In this document: positions 46,374 to 55,085 of the stretch, one piece after another
Layout: each line of letters begins with the position of its first letter
How positions within the stretch are numbered: position 1 is the stretch's first letter
NCBI GenBank assembly: GCA_030748735.1
Contig: JASMLK010000055.1
Location: forward strand, 1 to 64,000
Source of the DNA: Myxococcota bacterium
GTDB lineage: Bacteria > Myxococcota_A > UBA9160 > UBA4427
Direction of reading: 5' to 3'
DNA length: 64,000 bases
The notes under the pieces: generated by a model
Seen by the model: the letters and a program-made list of their open reading frames with translations, nothing else
The model's database searches: none
What the model was told of the DNA's origin: nothing
Position numbers and translations under genes: made by a program

Positions 46374-48898
46374 GAAGCCGGCTCGAGCCGCAGCGAATGG
46401 GTGGTCTGTTCCTCCACGAGAAACGCGCTGCGTGCCACCAGGCGCGGATGCCCGTTGAGCCACGGATGCAGCCCGTCGCGATAGTGGGCGCGTCGCGGAT
46501 GTTCCGACTGTCCCGGAGCCAGGGTCGTGAGAATGCGATCGTCGGCTGCGAGATCCACCGCCATTCGATAGAGAGAAGCGCTGCGCACCGTGTAGGGCCG
46601 CGTCACGTCGTAGTCGGCGGCTCCCACGCCGCCGCCGGTACCGGGCAGATCGTGATCGCCGCCGAAGGCCCAGACGGCATCCTGGGCGTCGGCGTCGTAT
46701 CCGACGAAGGGCCGAAACACCAGGGCGTGGAGTCCGCCCCAGTTCCAGCGCGACCGGTTCGGGCCACGTCGAACGGCGAGTTCCACCCAGCTGCGGTGCA
46801 GGCTTTCGGGCATGAGTTGGAGCAGCGCGTCCGGATCGCTCCACCCCCCGTGGCGTGCGTGGGTCGTCGCATCGAGGACGATGGCTTCGAACAGGGCTTC
46901 GGGTTCGAGCGCTCGCAAGGCGAGGTAGCGATCGACGACTTCGATGGGCAGCCGGGTTTCGAGCAGACGTCGCACGAGGTCGCGCACGAACACCCGATAC
47001 GCACTCGCGCCATGGCGGTCCGGTGCCAGGCGGCCGTCCCAGTCGCGCAGCATACCGAGAACTTCCGAAGCTTCGGGACTCAACGCCGGCCCGCCTTCGA
47101 GCAGCGATTCGATTGCCGGAACCACGCGCGGACTCACCTGCGAAGTCAGTCGGTTCTGCATGTCGGCGAGGCCGCGCAATTCGATCGGCCCGTCGCTGCG
47201 AAGGCGCGAAAGGCCGCGTTCGATGCGGCGTGCCCGTCGCCCCTGGCGCCACGACCATTCGATCGTCGGGCGCCGTGCCCCTTCGACCAGGGCATTGTCG
47301 GCGGCCACGATCCAGTCGTCACCGTCAGCCTTGGCCTCGAAGCGCGGCAGGTTCTTGAAGCGCAGGGGCTCGTCCCAGTCGAAGGCGCGCTGGGCACCCG
47401 GGGCCGGTAGCTGCGCGGTCCCGAGCAAGCGTTTCGGCACCCAGCCCGAGAGTTGCCAACCCGCAACGCCATTGCGGTCTGCGAACGCCACCACGACGAC
47501 GGGATCGCGATGTCCAGCGAGGTGCCCGCGCAGGGCTTCGGCGTCGCGCGAAGCCACGAGATCCATCAACGCGGCAAGACCGTCACCGCGCCCCGCCCCG
47601 ACCCAGTCGATCGAGATCGTCTCGCCCCGGTTCGGCACCAGGCCGTTCAAGAGGGGGCCGTGGATCGTGCGCGAGATCTCGAGCGGAACGCTCGTCACGT
47701 CGCCGCCGAAGCCTCGCACGCGGATCAACTCTTCGCGGGTTTCGATCGGGTTCCACGCGGGGCCGTGTTGGGCTTCGCGACGATCGGCGATGCGACGCAC
47801 GGTCTCGCGGTAGAGCTGGAAGGAATTCACGCGACCGGGTGTGAGCGCCCAGGCGACATCGCCGTTGCGCCCGGCCCAGTAGACGGGAACACCGGGCACC
47901 GTGGCTCCGACGACATCGAATCCTCCGCAGCGCAGATGTGCTTCGTAGACCAGCGCCGGAACGCTCGGCGGCAACTGGAATTCGGTGGCGAGCAGAGGCG
48001 ACCCACTCGCCGACTGGCTGCCGGGGACGACCCAGGCCGAGGCCGACAGGCGGATCCCCGCCAAAAGTGCGTCGGCGCGGGCAAGCTCGCTATCGGTCGC
48101 CGCGTTGGGCGGGCGGCGCAGGGGTCGTGTGGGCGGGCCCTGGGGGAGCGAAAACGAAAGCTCGACCCCCTTCACACCGAGCCCGGTGGGAAGCAGCGGT
48201 CGCGCGCCAACACTGCCGAGTCGTTCGACCAGGTCGTCGAATACGAGCGCGCTTTCGAGAGACGGCCCCATCGCCCAGGCGAGCAGTTTCGCGAGCGCGA
48301 GCGTGTCCCCCACCTGCCATGGGGATTCGGGGCCCATGCTCTGCGGCACATCGACGAGCGCGCGCAGCACTGCGGGGTCGAGGGCGCCGAGTCGTGCATT
48401 GATCCCCTGGGCATAGGCTTCGAGGCGCTCGGCCTGCTCGGCCGGAAGCCGATTGGCTTCGGCGTCCGCCTGGCGGCCGATGCCGAGGGTGCGAACCAGC
48501 CGGTCGATCGGGAGCGCCTTTTCGCCGAGGACTTCAGCCGCCTTTCCGCGCGCCAGACGTCGCAGCCAGAGCAGCTGTGAAAGGCGGTCCTGGGCGTGAA
48601 CGAAGCCGAGCCCGAACCAGGCGTCGCGCGCAGAGTTGGCGTCGACGTGAGGAACCCCTCGTGCGTCGCGGCGGATCGTGATTCCGGCGCTCGGACCCTC
48701 GATCGTGCGCGTGCCCGTGTGGCTGGGCTCTGCGCGTTCGAGTAGCCGGTCGCGCGAGAACGGTGAGCGGCCTCCCGAGGCGAGGAGCAGCAGCGCAACG
48801 ACGACCAGGGCGAAGAAACCGCCGGCCACAGAAAAGGCCCGACGGCGTAGTTGCCGCCCTTCTCCGTCGTCTTCGCCTCGCGGTCCCAGAATCGCCAC
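46370..48898 (-). CDS. Penicillin acylase/Ntn-hydrolase family protein with altered nucleophile site
   Basis: About 842 residues with an N-terminal membrane or signal helix (FSVAGGFFALVVVALLLLASG). The alpha part contains GITIRRDARGVPHVDANS and GFVHAQDRLSQLLWLRRLARGKAAE. The beta part starts near residue 285: RLSASAWVVPGSQSASGSPLLA. Family members have Ser three residues before the Trp (SNxW), and it becomes the new N-terminus after autoprocessing. Here that position is Ala286, flanked by Ser285 and Ser287. Later landmarks RTIHGPLLN and FADRNGVAGWQLSGWVPKR are normal. The GTG start at 48898 is tentative. Activity therefore uncertain. Confidence 0.85.
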   Translation of the reverse strand: MAILGPRGEDDGEGRQLRRRAFSVAGGFFALVVVALLLLASGGRSPFSRDRLLERAEPSHTGTRTIEGPSAGITIRRDARGVPHVDANSARDAWFGLGFVHAQDRLSQLLWLRRLARGKAAEVLGEKALPIDRLVRTLGIGRQADAEANRLPAEQAERLEAYAQGINARLGALDPAVLRALVDVPQSMGPESPWQVGDTLALAKLLAWAMGPSLESALVFDDLVERLGSVGARPLLPTGLGVKGVELSFSLPQGPPTRPLRRPPNAATDSELARADALLAGIRLSASAWVVPGSQSASGSPLLATEFQLPPSVPALVYEAHLRCGGFDVVGATVPGVPVYWAGRNGDVAWALTPGRVNSFQLYRETVRRIADRREAQHGPAWNPIETREELIRVRGFGGDVTSVPLEISRTIHGPLLNGLVPNRGETISIDWVGAGRGDGLAALMDLVASRDAEALRGHLAGHRDPVVVVAFADRNGVAGWQLSGWVPKRLLGTAQLPAPGAQRAFDWDEPLRFKNLPRFEAKADGDDWIVAADNALVEGARRPTIEWSWRQGRRARRIERGLSRLRSDGPIELRGLADMQNRLTSQVSPRVVPAIESLLEGGPALSPEASEVLGMLRDWDGRLAPDRHGASAYRVFVRDLVRRLLETRLPIEVVDRYLALRALEPEALFEAIVLDATTHARHGGWSDPDALLQLMPESLHRSWVELAVRRGPNRSRWNWGGLHALVFRPFVGYDADAQDAVWAFGGDHDLPGTGGGVGAADYDVTRPYTVRSASLYRMAVDLAADDRILTTLAPGQSEHPRRAHYRDGLHPWLNGHPRLVARSAFLVEEQTTHSLRLEPAS

Positions 48899-49161
48899 AC
48901 GCCCCCCCAGGGTGGATGCGCATCTTAGCGGCCGCCCCCGGGACTGCTCTGAGAACAACCGACGTTCGTCCGGGCGGGTCGCCGGCCCCGGCGCTCCCGG
49001 GCGGGCGGGCCGAGGCAGGAATTCCCGAATCGCTTCGCTGCGTTGGCACGATCTGGCGCCTCGCATAGACTCCCGCGCCCCGCGCACGCGGAGTCTTGGG
49101 TCAGGCTCCTAGCCCCGCAAGCCTCGAAACCCATTCGATCTCAAGGGAGAACCGCGCCGCG

Positions 49162-50364
49162 ATGGCCGTTCGAGACCTCGACTCGCTGCTCAGCGAGCCC
49201 GGTGTGCAGGGGCGCCGGGTCTTCGTGCGCTGCGACCTCAACGTCCCCATCAAGGAGGGCGTGATTCGCGACACCACGCGCATCGACGCCTCGCTCCCCA
49301 CCCTGCGCAAGCTGACCGCGGCCGGTGCCCGCGTAATCGTCAGTTCACACCTCGGCCGACCGAAAGGGCAACGCAACGAGGCGATGAGCCTGGCCCCGGT
49401 GGCCGCCGTGCTGGCCGAGCGACTCGGTTGCTCGGTCGACTTCGCTGACGACTGCGTGGGCGCAAGCGCTGAAACCGGCGCTGCGGGCCTCGCCGATGGA
49501 CAGGTCTTGCTGCTGGAAAACCTGCGTTTCCACGCGGGCGAAACCGACAACGATGAAGGCTTCGCAGAGCGGCTCGCGAGCCTTGCCGACCTATACGTCA
49601 ACGACGCCTTCGGGACGGCCCATCGCGCGCACGCCTCGACGGCCGGTATGGTGCCCCACGTGGCACACGCTGCGGCCGGCGACCTGCTGCGAGGCGAACT
49701 GGCTTATCTCAATCGCTTGTTCGAGCCCGAGCGGCCGTTCCTCTGCCTGCTGGGCGGCGCCAAGGTCTCAGACAAACTCGGTGTGCTCGAGGCATTGATC
49801 GAACGCGCAGACGCGATCGCGGTCGGGGGGGCCATGGCATACACGTTCCTGGCCGCCGAGGGTGAGGCGGTGGGTGGATCGCTCGTCGAGCCCGATCGCT
49901 TCGACGACGCCCGACGCATGCGGGCGCGCGCGGAAGAGAAGGGTTGCCGTCTGTTGCTGCCGAGCGACCACATCGTGGCGGCGAGCGTCGAAGCGGCCGA
50001 TGCGAGTCAGACGGTTTCGCAGATCCCCGACGACGCCCTTGGGTTCGACATCGGCCCTGAAACCGCGGACCGCTACGCGGACGAAGCACGCGCCGCGCGC
50101 ACGATTCTCTGGAACGGACCGATGGGCATGTTCGAAGTGTCGGCCTTCGCGTCGGGAACCGAAGCGGTGGCCCGGGCGGTGGCCGAGAGCGAAGGGCTTT
50201 CGGTGGTCGGCGGTGGCGACTCGCTGGCGGCGGTCAACCAATGCGGTCTCGGAGATCGCATCGATCACCTCTCGACCGGAGGCGGTGCTTCACTCGAATA
50301 CGTCCAGGGGCTCACCCTGCCAGGCGTGGCCGCTCTCGATGCGGCAGCGGAGGGCACAAGCTGA
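49162..50364 (+). CDS. pgk: Phosphoglycerate kinase
   Basis: Interconverts 1,3-bisphosphoglycerate + ADP and 3-phosphoglycerate + ATP. Visible: RVFVRCDLNVPI, VIVSSHLGRPKG, VLLLENLRFHAGE, YVNDAFGTAHRAHAST, LLGGAKVSDKLGVLEALI, and the nucleotide site LWNGPMGMFE with GGGDSLAAV near the C-terminus. Length is 400 residues. ATG 49162 is preceded by AAGGGAGA. The stop overlaps the tpiA start (TGATG), so translation is coupled. Confidence 0.97.
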   Translation: MAVRDLDSLLSEPGVQGRRVFVRCDLNVPIKEGVIRDTTRIDASLPTLRKLTAAGARVIVSSHLGRPKGQRNEAMSLAPVAAVLAERLGCSVDFADDCVGASAETGAAGLADGQVLLLENLRFHAGETDNDEGFAERLASLADLYVNDAFGTAHRAHASTAGMVPHVAHAAAGDLLRGELAYLNRLFEPERPFLCLLGGAKVSDKLGVLEALIERADAIAVGGAMAYTFLAAEGEAVGGSLVEPDRFDDARRMRARAEEKGCRLLLPSDHIVAASVEAADASQTVSQIPDDALGFDIGPETADRYADEARAARTILWNGPMGMFEVSAFASGTEAVARAVAESEGLSVVGGGDSLAAVNQCGLGDRIDHLSTGGGASLEYVQGLTLPGVAALDAAAEGTS

Positions 50365-51122
50365 TGCGACGTCCGATCCTCGCGGCCAACTGGAAGATGA
50401 ATAAGAGCGCGGGCGAAGCGCAGGCCTTCGCCGAGAAGCTCCTGCCGGCCATCGCAGACGCGTCGTCTCTCGACGTCGTGATCGCTCCGCCCTTCACTGC
50501 CCTCGATCGGCTGGGTCGCGCACTCGGCGGGAGCGCCGTCGAACTCGCCGCCCAGAACGTCAACGCGGAACCCGCTGGTGCGCACACGGGCGAGATCTCC
50601 GTCTCGATGCTGCTCGAGTTCGGCTGTCGCTACGGGATCGTGGGGCACAGCGAGCGCCGCGCGATCTACGGCGAAACCAACGGGCAGGTGGCCGCCAAGG
50701 CCAAAGCACTCCAGGCCGCCGGCATCCGCCCGATCGTGTGTGTGGGCGAAACCCTCGAAGAACGCGATGGCGCTGAAACCCTTTCCGTGGTGGGGCGGCA
50801 GCTCGACGAGAGCCTCGTCGGGGTCGCTGGCAAGGAGCTGGTGATCGCCTACGAGCCTGTCTGGGCCATCGGAACCGGGCGGGTGGCGACCCCGGACATC
50901 GCCCAGCAGGTGCACGCTTTCGTGCGAGAACGGCTGGGGACCCTGTACGGCGAAGTCGCCGATTCGATCCGCATCCAGTACGGTGGGTCGGTCAAGCCCG
51001 ACAACGCCGCGGAACTCATGGCGCAATCGGACATCGACGGAGCACTGGTCGGGGGGGCCAGTCTCGAATCGGATTCATTCGCGCAGCTCGTTTCCATCGT
51101 GGCGCGCGCGGTTCAGGCATAG
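50364..51122 (+). CDS. tpiA: Triose-phosphate isomerase
   Basis: Interconverts dihydroxyacetone phosphate and glyceraldehyde-3-phosphate. Visible: ANWKMNKS with the catalytic Lys, GHSERR with the electrophilic His, and the flexible loop with catalytic Glu in AYEPVWAIGTGRVAT. The C-terminal phosphate loop is YGGSVKPDNA, GALVGGASL. Length is 252 residues. It forms a pgk-tpiA-secG cluster, common in several bacterial phyla. Confidence 0.97.
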   Translation: MRRPILAANWKMNKSAGEAQAFAEKLLPAIADASSLDVVIAPPFTALDRLGRALGGSAVELAAQNVNAEPAGAHTGEISVSMLLEFGCRYGIVGHSERRAIYGETNGQVAAKAKALQAAGIRPIVCVGETLEERDGAETLSVVGRQLDESLVGVAGKELVIAYEPVWAIGTGRVATPDIAQQVHAFVRERLGTLYGEVADSIRIQYGGSVKPDNAAELMAQSDIDGALVGGASLESDSFAQLVSIVARAVQA

Positions 51123-51136
51123 GCGGTCTTACACCC

Positions 51137-51538
51137 ATGTACACCTTTCTCATCGCTCTTCACATCCTGGTCTGCTTCGTGCTGATCCTCGTGGTGCTCC
51201 TCCAACGCGGCAAAGGGGGCGACGTTGGTGCGGCCCTCGGTGGCGGCGGCAGCAACACCGTCTTCGGTAGCCGCGGCGCGGGGAACTTCCTCACGAAGCT
51301 CACGACCGGGTCGGCGATCATCTTCATGATCACGAGCCTGTCGCTCGCCTATCTCGGCAACCAGGCCTCGAATCCCCTCGATCTGTCGGACGACGTGATG
51401 GAACTCGAAGCCGCACCCGACGGCGACGAAGACGAAGCGGCGGACCCCGGCGCCCTCGAGGAAATCGAACCCGAAGCCTCGCCCGACGCGCTCGAGGAAA
51501 TTCCGATGCCCGACGCGGGCGGCGAAGGTTCGCAATAG
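51137..51538 (+). CDS. secG: Preprotein translocase subunit SecG
   Basis: Small subunit of the SecYEG channel. Two membrane helices (TFLIALHILVCFVLILVVLL and TTGSAIIFMITSLSLAYLG) flank the conserved loop QRGKGGDVGAALGGGGSNTVFGSRG. A long acidic Glu/Asp/Pro tail of about 60 residues brings the protein to 133 residues. It lies 14 bp after tpiA. Confidence 0.93.
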   Translation: MYTFLIALHILVCFVLILVVLLQRGKGGDVGAALGGGGSNTVFGSRGAGNFLTKLTTGSAIIFMITSLSLAYLGNQASNPLDLSDDVMELEAAPDGDEDEAADPGALEEIEPEASPDALEEIPMPDAGGEGSQ

Positions 51539-51643
51539 AGGCTTCGAAGGCCCGAATTGCTGGCGCGACCGACTTCGTGGGTTATGGTTGCGCCCCGCTC
51601 GTCACGGGTGACCTCAGCCCGGTAAAAAGCGAGCAATTGCAGC

Positions 51644-51676
51644 GACGTAGGTGAGACGTAGGTGAGACGTAGGTGA
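51644..51676. repeat. Three tandem copies of an 11-bp unit upstream of tRNA-Leu(GAG)
   Basis: Unit GACGTAGGTGA, copies at 51644, 51655 and 51666 without mismatches, about 50 bp before the tRNA. Function unknown. Confidence 0.85.
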
Positions 51677-51723
51677 AGAGTCTCCGTCGGGCAATCAGCC
51701 AGAATCAAGCGCGATCCACCCAT

Positions 51724-51810
51724 GCGGCGGTGGCGGAATTGGTAGACGCGCCAGCTTGAGGGGCTGGTGGGCTTCGGCCCGTGGAGGTTCGAGTCCTCTT
51801 CGCCGCACCA
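51724..51810 (+). tRNA. tRNA-Leu (GAG)
   Basis: An 87-nt class II tRNA with encoded CCA. Anticodon stem CCAGC/GCTGG with loop TTGAGGG, variable arm TGGGCTTCGGCCCGT, T arm GAGGTTCGAGTCCTC. The acceptor ends in a G7-U66 wobble. DNA beyond it changes in character (gene remnants, orphan genes), so it may mark an old insertion boundary. Confidence 0.96.
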
Positions 51811-52048
51811 CCATTCGTCTGCGAAATCGCCAAACGAGCCGCCGAGGCTCTTGGTGCCGACCTGGTGCAGGCCTGATCCGCTTGTCTGTGTCGATGGGCT
51901 ACTGCGATCCGGTTGCCATCTCAGCACAGTGTTTCGCAGCCAGGCGCCGCAAGCCCTGTGTGATCGGATCTGACACATTCGGACGCGATGCTGCCATCGG
52001 CTTCAAGGCAGCCGCACAAAGACGCCGTCGCCTCGAAAGGACTCACTC

Positions 52049-52224
52049 ATGGCATCAGTCTTCGTCAGTTTCGATTGGGATCACGACCGCAGGTACAAGT
52101 TCCTTCTCGGCGCTTGGAGCAAGCACCCTCGATTCCGATTCCCACTGAGCTGATCGGGTCCGGTGCAAGCTGGGCTATGGCGTTTACAGAAGATGCGATT
52201 ATCCGCGCCCTCGCGGAGGCATGA
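52049..52224 (+). pseudogene. Remnant of a TIR-like (MTH538/ThsB-type, DUF1863) protein gene with internal deletion
   Basis: The first 31 codons read MASVFVSFDWDHDRRYKFLL and GAWSKHPRFRF, which is the beginning of MTH538-type TIR-like proteins. After a frame change the sequence reads PTELIGSGASWAMAFTEDAI, then IRALAEA and a stop. I recognise this as the C-terminal end of the same family. The central part of the fold, roughly 70-90 residues, is missing. Such proteins act as signalling or nuclease-like partners in antiphage defence. The two end pieces are read directly; the family link is from memory of typical sequences. A small functional peptide is unlikely. Confidence 0.5.
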
Positions 52225-52269
52225 CTGAGACGCGGTGCGACGAGCACGAGGCTGCGTTTCGAACTCGAA

Positions 52270-54573
52270 CTACGCGCGATGAAGGCCGACTTCGTCAGGG
52301 GCCGGCGACAGTTCGATCTCCACTGTTGTTCCCTTGCCGACCTTGCTCGCCACGCGCATCGTGCCGTGATGAAGCTCCACGATTCCATGTGCCACGCTCA
52401 GCCCGAGGCCGGTGCCCCCCTCTTGGGTACGCGTGGTGTAGAACGGGTCGAGGATGTGTTCAACGGTCTTGCTGTCCATGCCCGAACCGTCGTCCATGAC
52501 CCGTAGGCGTATGGCTGATTCCGTTCGCTCGGTTGCGACCTGGACCGTGACCCCCGACGGTCGCGACTGGACGGCATTGCGAATGAGGTTCACCACGACC
52601 TGCTCCATCTGAATCGGACTCACGATCACCGGGAGCGATTCCGGCGCGAGATCTTCGATGATGGTAGAACCCCGACTCTCCGCGTGTGCCTTGCTGGCAT
52701 GACAGGCTCGGTGGACGAGTTTGTTGGCATCTTCTTCCCACATCTGTGTGGGCTCGCCCCGAGAGAACTGCAGCAGACTCCGCACGATTTTCCCACAGCG
52801 TGCGGCCTGTTCGGCGCTGTCCAGGAGCGACCGCTTCCAGGTCTCGACGAAGTCGGCGTCGTGCTCACAAGAGAGGGCGTGTTGTGAGCTCAGCAGGATC
52901 GCGCCAACGGGATTGTTGATCTGATGTGCAACGCCTGCCGCCAGCGTCCCGATAGAAGACAAGCGCTCCGACCGCCGCAGATGATCGCGCGACTCCTCCA
53001 GAGCAAGGCTTCGCTGTCGCACCAGCTCTTCGAGTCGATTGTGGTTCTGCTCGAGTTCCTGGCGGCTACGGAGTTGCTCCGTTACGTCTTCCAGGATGCT
53101 CTGGACTCCGTAGCACTTCCCGTCCGGACCCAGCAGCGGTGCGACATATGCACGGAGCACGAACTCGCTTCCGTCCTCGAGACGATAGTCCAAATCCAAT
53201 GTCCGCGGCTCAGCCGATTCGAAGCAATTGCGAAGCGCGAACGCGAATCCCGAACGCAGAAGGGCTGGGTGATTCAGAACATTCAACTCTGCATCTTCGG
53301 GTGGGGCCGTCTCGTGGAGGAGTTGCCAGAAGAGAGGGTTGATTGCGATGAGCGAGCCGCTCTGGTCACAGGCCATCACCCCCAGAGGTGCTGCTGCGAT
53401 CAGATCCCGATAGCGCGCCTCGCTCCACCGCAGAATTTCGAGGATCTGGCTCTTCTCTTCGTTCGATCGCGACAGCTCAATGGTGCGTGCCTTGACCCTG
53501 CGATTCAGCTCTTGATTCTGGACGATGGCCTTTTCCGCTTGAACCTGGGGCGTGATATCTCGCAGCGTGATTGCATGGCATGCCACCGCTCCGTTTCGGG
53601 AGCGAACGACTTGTGGACTGAGTGACCAGTAGCGCTCGGGATCGCCGACAGGGAAAACGAGCTGGGATGCTTTCTCCTGCTCGGACTCGAGCAATACACG
53701 CAGCTCGTCTTCGTCGGTGCGAAGTCGCCCTGCCAGCCACTTTGGAAGGTCGCTTCCAGGCTCGAGTAGATCTTCGGTGAAGGCACTCGATGCTGCTGCG
53801 TTGGCATAGCGAAGCACGAGATCTCGATCGGTGATGAGCACACAGTCCGGAGATCGCCGAACGATTTCGGCCAGTGCGATCGGTTCGAGGTTGAATATCT
53901 GTTTCCGATACTCGCCCAGCAGTAACACAAGAAATGCCAGGCTGACTGCCGCGACGGTGGGGTCGAAGGGCAGATCGGTCGGGGCGGTGACTTGAATCAG
54001 GTTGCCGACGAGCAGCGACAGGGAGATGATGGCGAGGAGCGCGACACGATGGCGTGAGGCAGGCGTGTCGAGGCTCCGCCATGCGGTCCCGAGGATCACC
54101 AGTGCCGCGGATACCAGCGTGTAACAGAACCCCGCGTGAAGCGCGAAGCCCCAATGATAGAGGCTGCGGCCGTGCGGTTGAAAATCGACGACCTGTCCGT
54201 GGATCGGATTGGTCAGCAGGAAGAGCCAAATGGTCGCCGCGCTCGCGCGTATGAGGAACGTGGTCGGGGCACCCGGGAGGCGAATCGAGGTGGCATTGGC
54301 TCGTACATACTGGGTCACCAACTCGAACCAGGTAACCGAAAGACCCAGCAGACCCGTGTAGATCCCCGTCAGCCAGAACTGACCCCAGAATGAAGAGCCA
54401 CTCCAGTTGAAGCCGAAGTCGGAAACCACAAAGAGCAGCGCAGCCAACAGGGGCCGAGCAAGGTGTGACGACAAATAATCGGGGGGGCGCCTTACTCGTA
54501 CGAATACGATGCCCGCAACGACCAGAGCCGTCGCAACCAGAGACAGCACGAGTGTGAATTCCATCGCGATCAT
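52270..54573 (-). CDS. Orphan sensor histidine kinase with 7TM input and two PAS domains
   Basis: About 767 residues. N-terminal seven-helix membrane region (residues about 5-222, histidine-kinase 7TM type). First PAS about 235-345 (RSPDCVLITDRDLVLRYANAAASSAF), coiled-coil, second PAS about 388-505 (GVMACDQSGSLIAINPLFWQLL). Dimerisation domain with phosphoacceptor His near residue 550 (TLAAGVAHQINNPVGAI). HATPase with VVVNLIRNAVQSRP, MDDGSGMD, FYTTRTQEGGTGLGLSVAHGIVELH. The DNA is visibly less GC-rich than the genes to its left. No response regulator adjoins. A GTG at 54576 directly precedes the chosen ATG. Confidence 0.92.
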   Translation of the reverse strand: MIAMEFTLVLSLVATALVVAGIVFVRVRRPPDYLSSHLARPLLAALLFVVSDFGFNWSGSSFWGQFWLTGIYTGLLGLSVTWFELVTQYVRANATSIRLPGAPTTFLIRASAATIWLFLLTNPIHGQVVDFQPHGRSLYHWGFALHAGFCYTLVSAALVILGTAWRSLDTPASRHRVALLAIISLSLLVGNLIQVTAPTDLPFDPTVAAVSLAFLVLLLGEYRKQIFNLEPIALAEIVRRSPDCVLITDRDLVLRYANAAASSAFTEDLLEPGSDLPKWLAGRLRTDEDELRVLLESEQEKASQLVFPVGDPERYWSLSPQVVRSRNGAVACHAITLRDITPQVQAEKAIVQNQELNRRVKARTIELSRSNEEKSQILEILRWSEARYRDLIAAAPLGVMACDQSGSLIAINPLFWQLLHETAPPEDAELNVLNHPALLRSGFAFALRNCFESAEPRTLDLDYRLEDGSEFVLRAYVAPLLGPDGKCYGVQSILEDVTEQLRSRQELEQNHNRLEELVRQRSLALEESRDHLRRSERLSSIGTLAAGVAHQINNPVGAILLSSQHALSCEHDADFVETWKRSLLDSAEQAARCGKIVRSLLQFSRGEPTQMWEEDANKLVHRACHASKAHAESRGSTIIEDLAPESLPVIVSPIQMEQVVVNLIRNAVQSRPSGVTVQVATERTESAIRLRVMDDGSGMDSKTVEHILDPFYTTRTQEGGTGLGLSVAHGIVELHHGTMRVASKVGKGTTVEIELSPAPDEVGLHRA

Positions 54574-54628
54574 CACGTTGTTCCTACTCGAGTGTGATGG
54601 TCTTCATGTCGCAATTCTACTTCATCGT

Positions 54629-54946
54629 TTACGCCGAAGGGATCGGGATCGCCAGGCTCCTGGTCCGGAGCGACGATCGAGGTCGCGCGTTCGAAAGGTG
54701 ATGCGGCGTCTGCACCGGCTTCGGATACAGGCGACAGGGTTCGGGACTGTAGAAGTCGTTCTCGCAGCTGGATACGGGCTCCATCCAGAGACTCTTGATC
54801 ACGTCGGTGAACGCTCTGCAGCGCGCCCCGCGCCGCTCGAACCGTGCGGCCGCCGCCCAAAACGCCTCGGCCACCTGCCGGTAGTTCGATACGTACTCCG
54901 GCGTGGCCAAGGAGCTCACGAAGGGCGCGATCAGCCCGATCTCCAC
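54629..54946 (-). pseudogene. Short ORF opening like an LLM flavin oxidoreductase; probable remnant
   Basis: Starting at GTG 54946 the first 20 residues (EIGLIAPFVSSLATPEYV) match the beginning of F420/flavin-dependent luciferase-like monooxygenases. The following sequence (YRQVAEAFWAAAARFERRG, FTDVIKSLWMEP) does not continue that fold. The total of about 105 residues is far below the family's 300 or more. It is divergent from the MerR gene at 55086. A ten-base C run (G on the coding strand) lies just upstream. I cannot exclude an unrelated small protein. Confidence 0.35.
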
Positions 54947-55005
54947 ATCATCCCCCCCCCGGCTCCGAGCGCTGGCTGGCATCGTTGCCTCTTCGCGTTC
55001 AGAGA

Positions 55006-55030
55006 AGTAACAAGTGAGACTCTTCACTTG
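55006..55030. promoter_or_regulatory. Operator dyad upstream of the double-headed MerR gene
   Basis: CAAGTGA, 6 nt, TCACTTG (55011-55030), a perfect 7-bp inverted repeat preceded by AGTAA. The block AGTAACAAGTG, 8 nt, CACTT occurs again at 61977 with identical spacing. It overlaps the first three bases of the TTGACA -35 box at 55028, so binding would affect initiation at the MerR promoter. Confidence 0.75.
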
Positions 55031-55056
55031 ACAGCGCCGGTGCGCTCGCGCAGAAT
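55028..55056 (+). promoter_or_regulatory. Sigma-70-type promoter of the MerR-led operon
   Basis: TTGACA (55028-55033), 17-nt spacer, CAGAAT (55051-55056). AGGAGG at 55069-55074 precedes the ATG at 55086. The -35 box is perfect and shares bases with the operator dyad. Confidence 0.65.
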
Positions 55057-55085
55057 GTCGAGCTGAACAGGAGGCGGAGCACCCC

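Noticed and set aside
51673-51684. 12-bp match (GTGAAGAGTCTC) to the complement of the island operator
   Set aside because: Only part of one arm plus spacer matches and there is no inverted repeat, so it is probably chance.
51811-52048. Possible integrase or attachment site behind tRNA-Leu(GAG)
   Set aside because: No integrase gene and no second copy of the tRNA 3' end was seen in the window.
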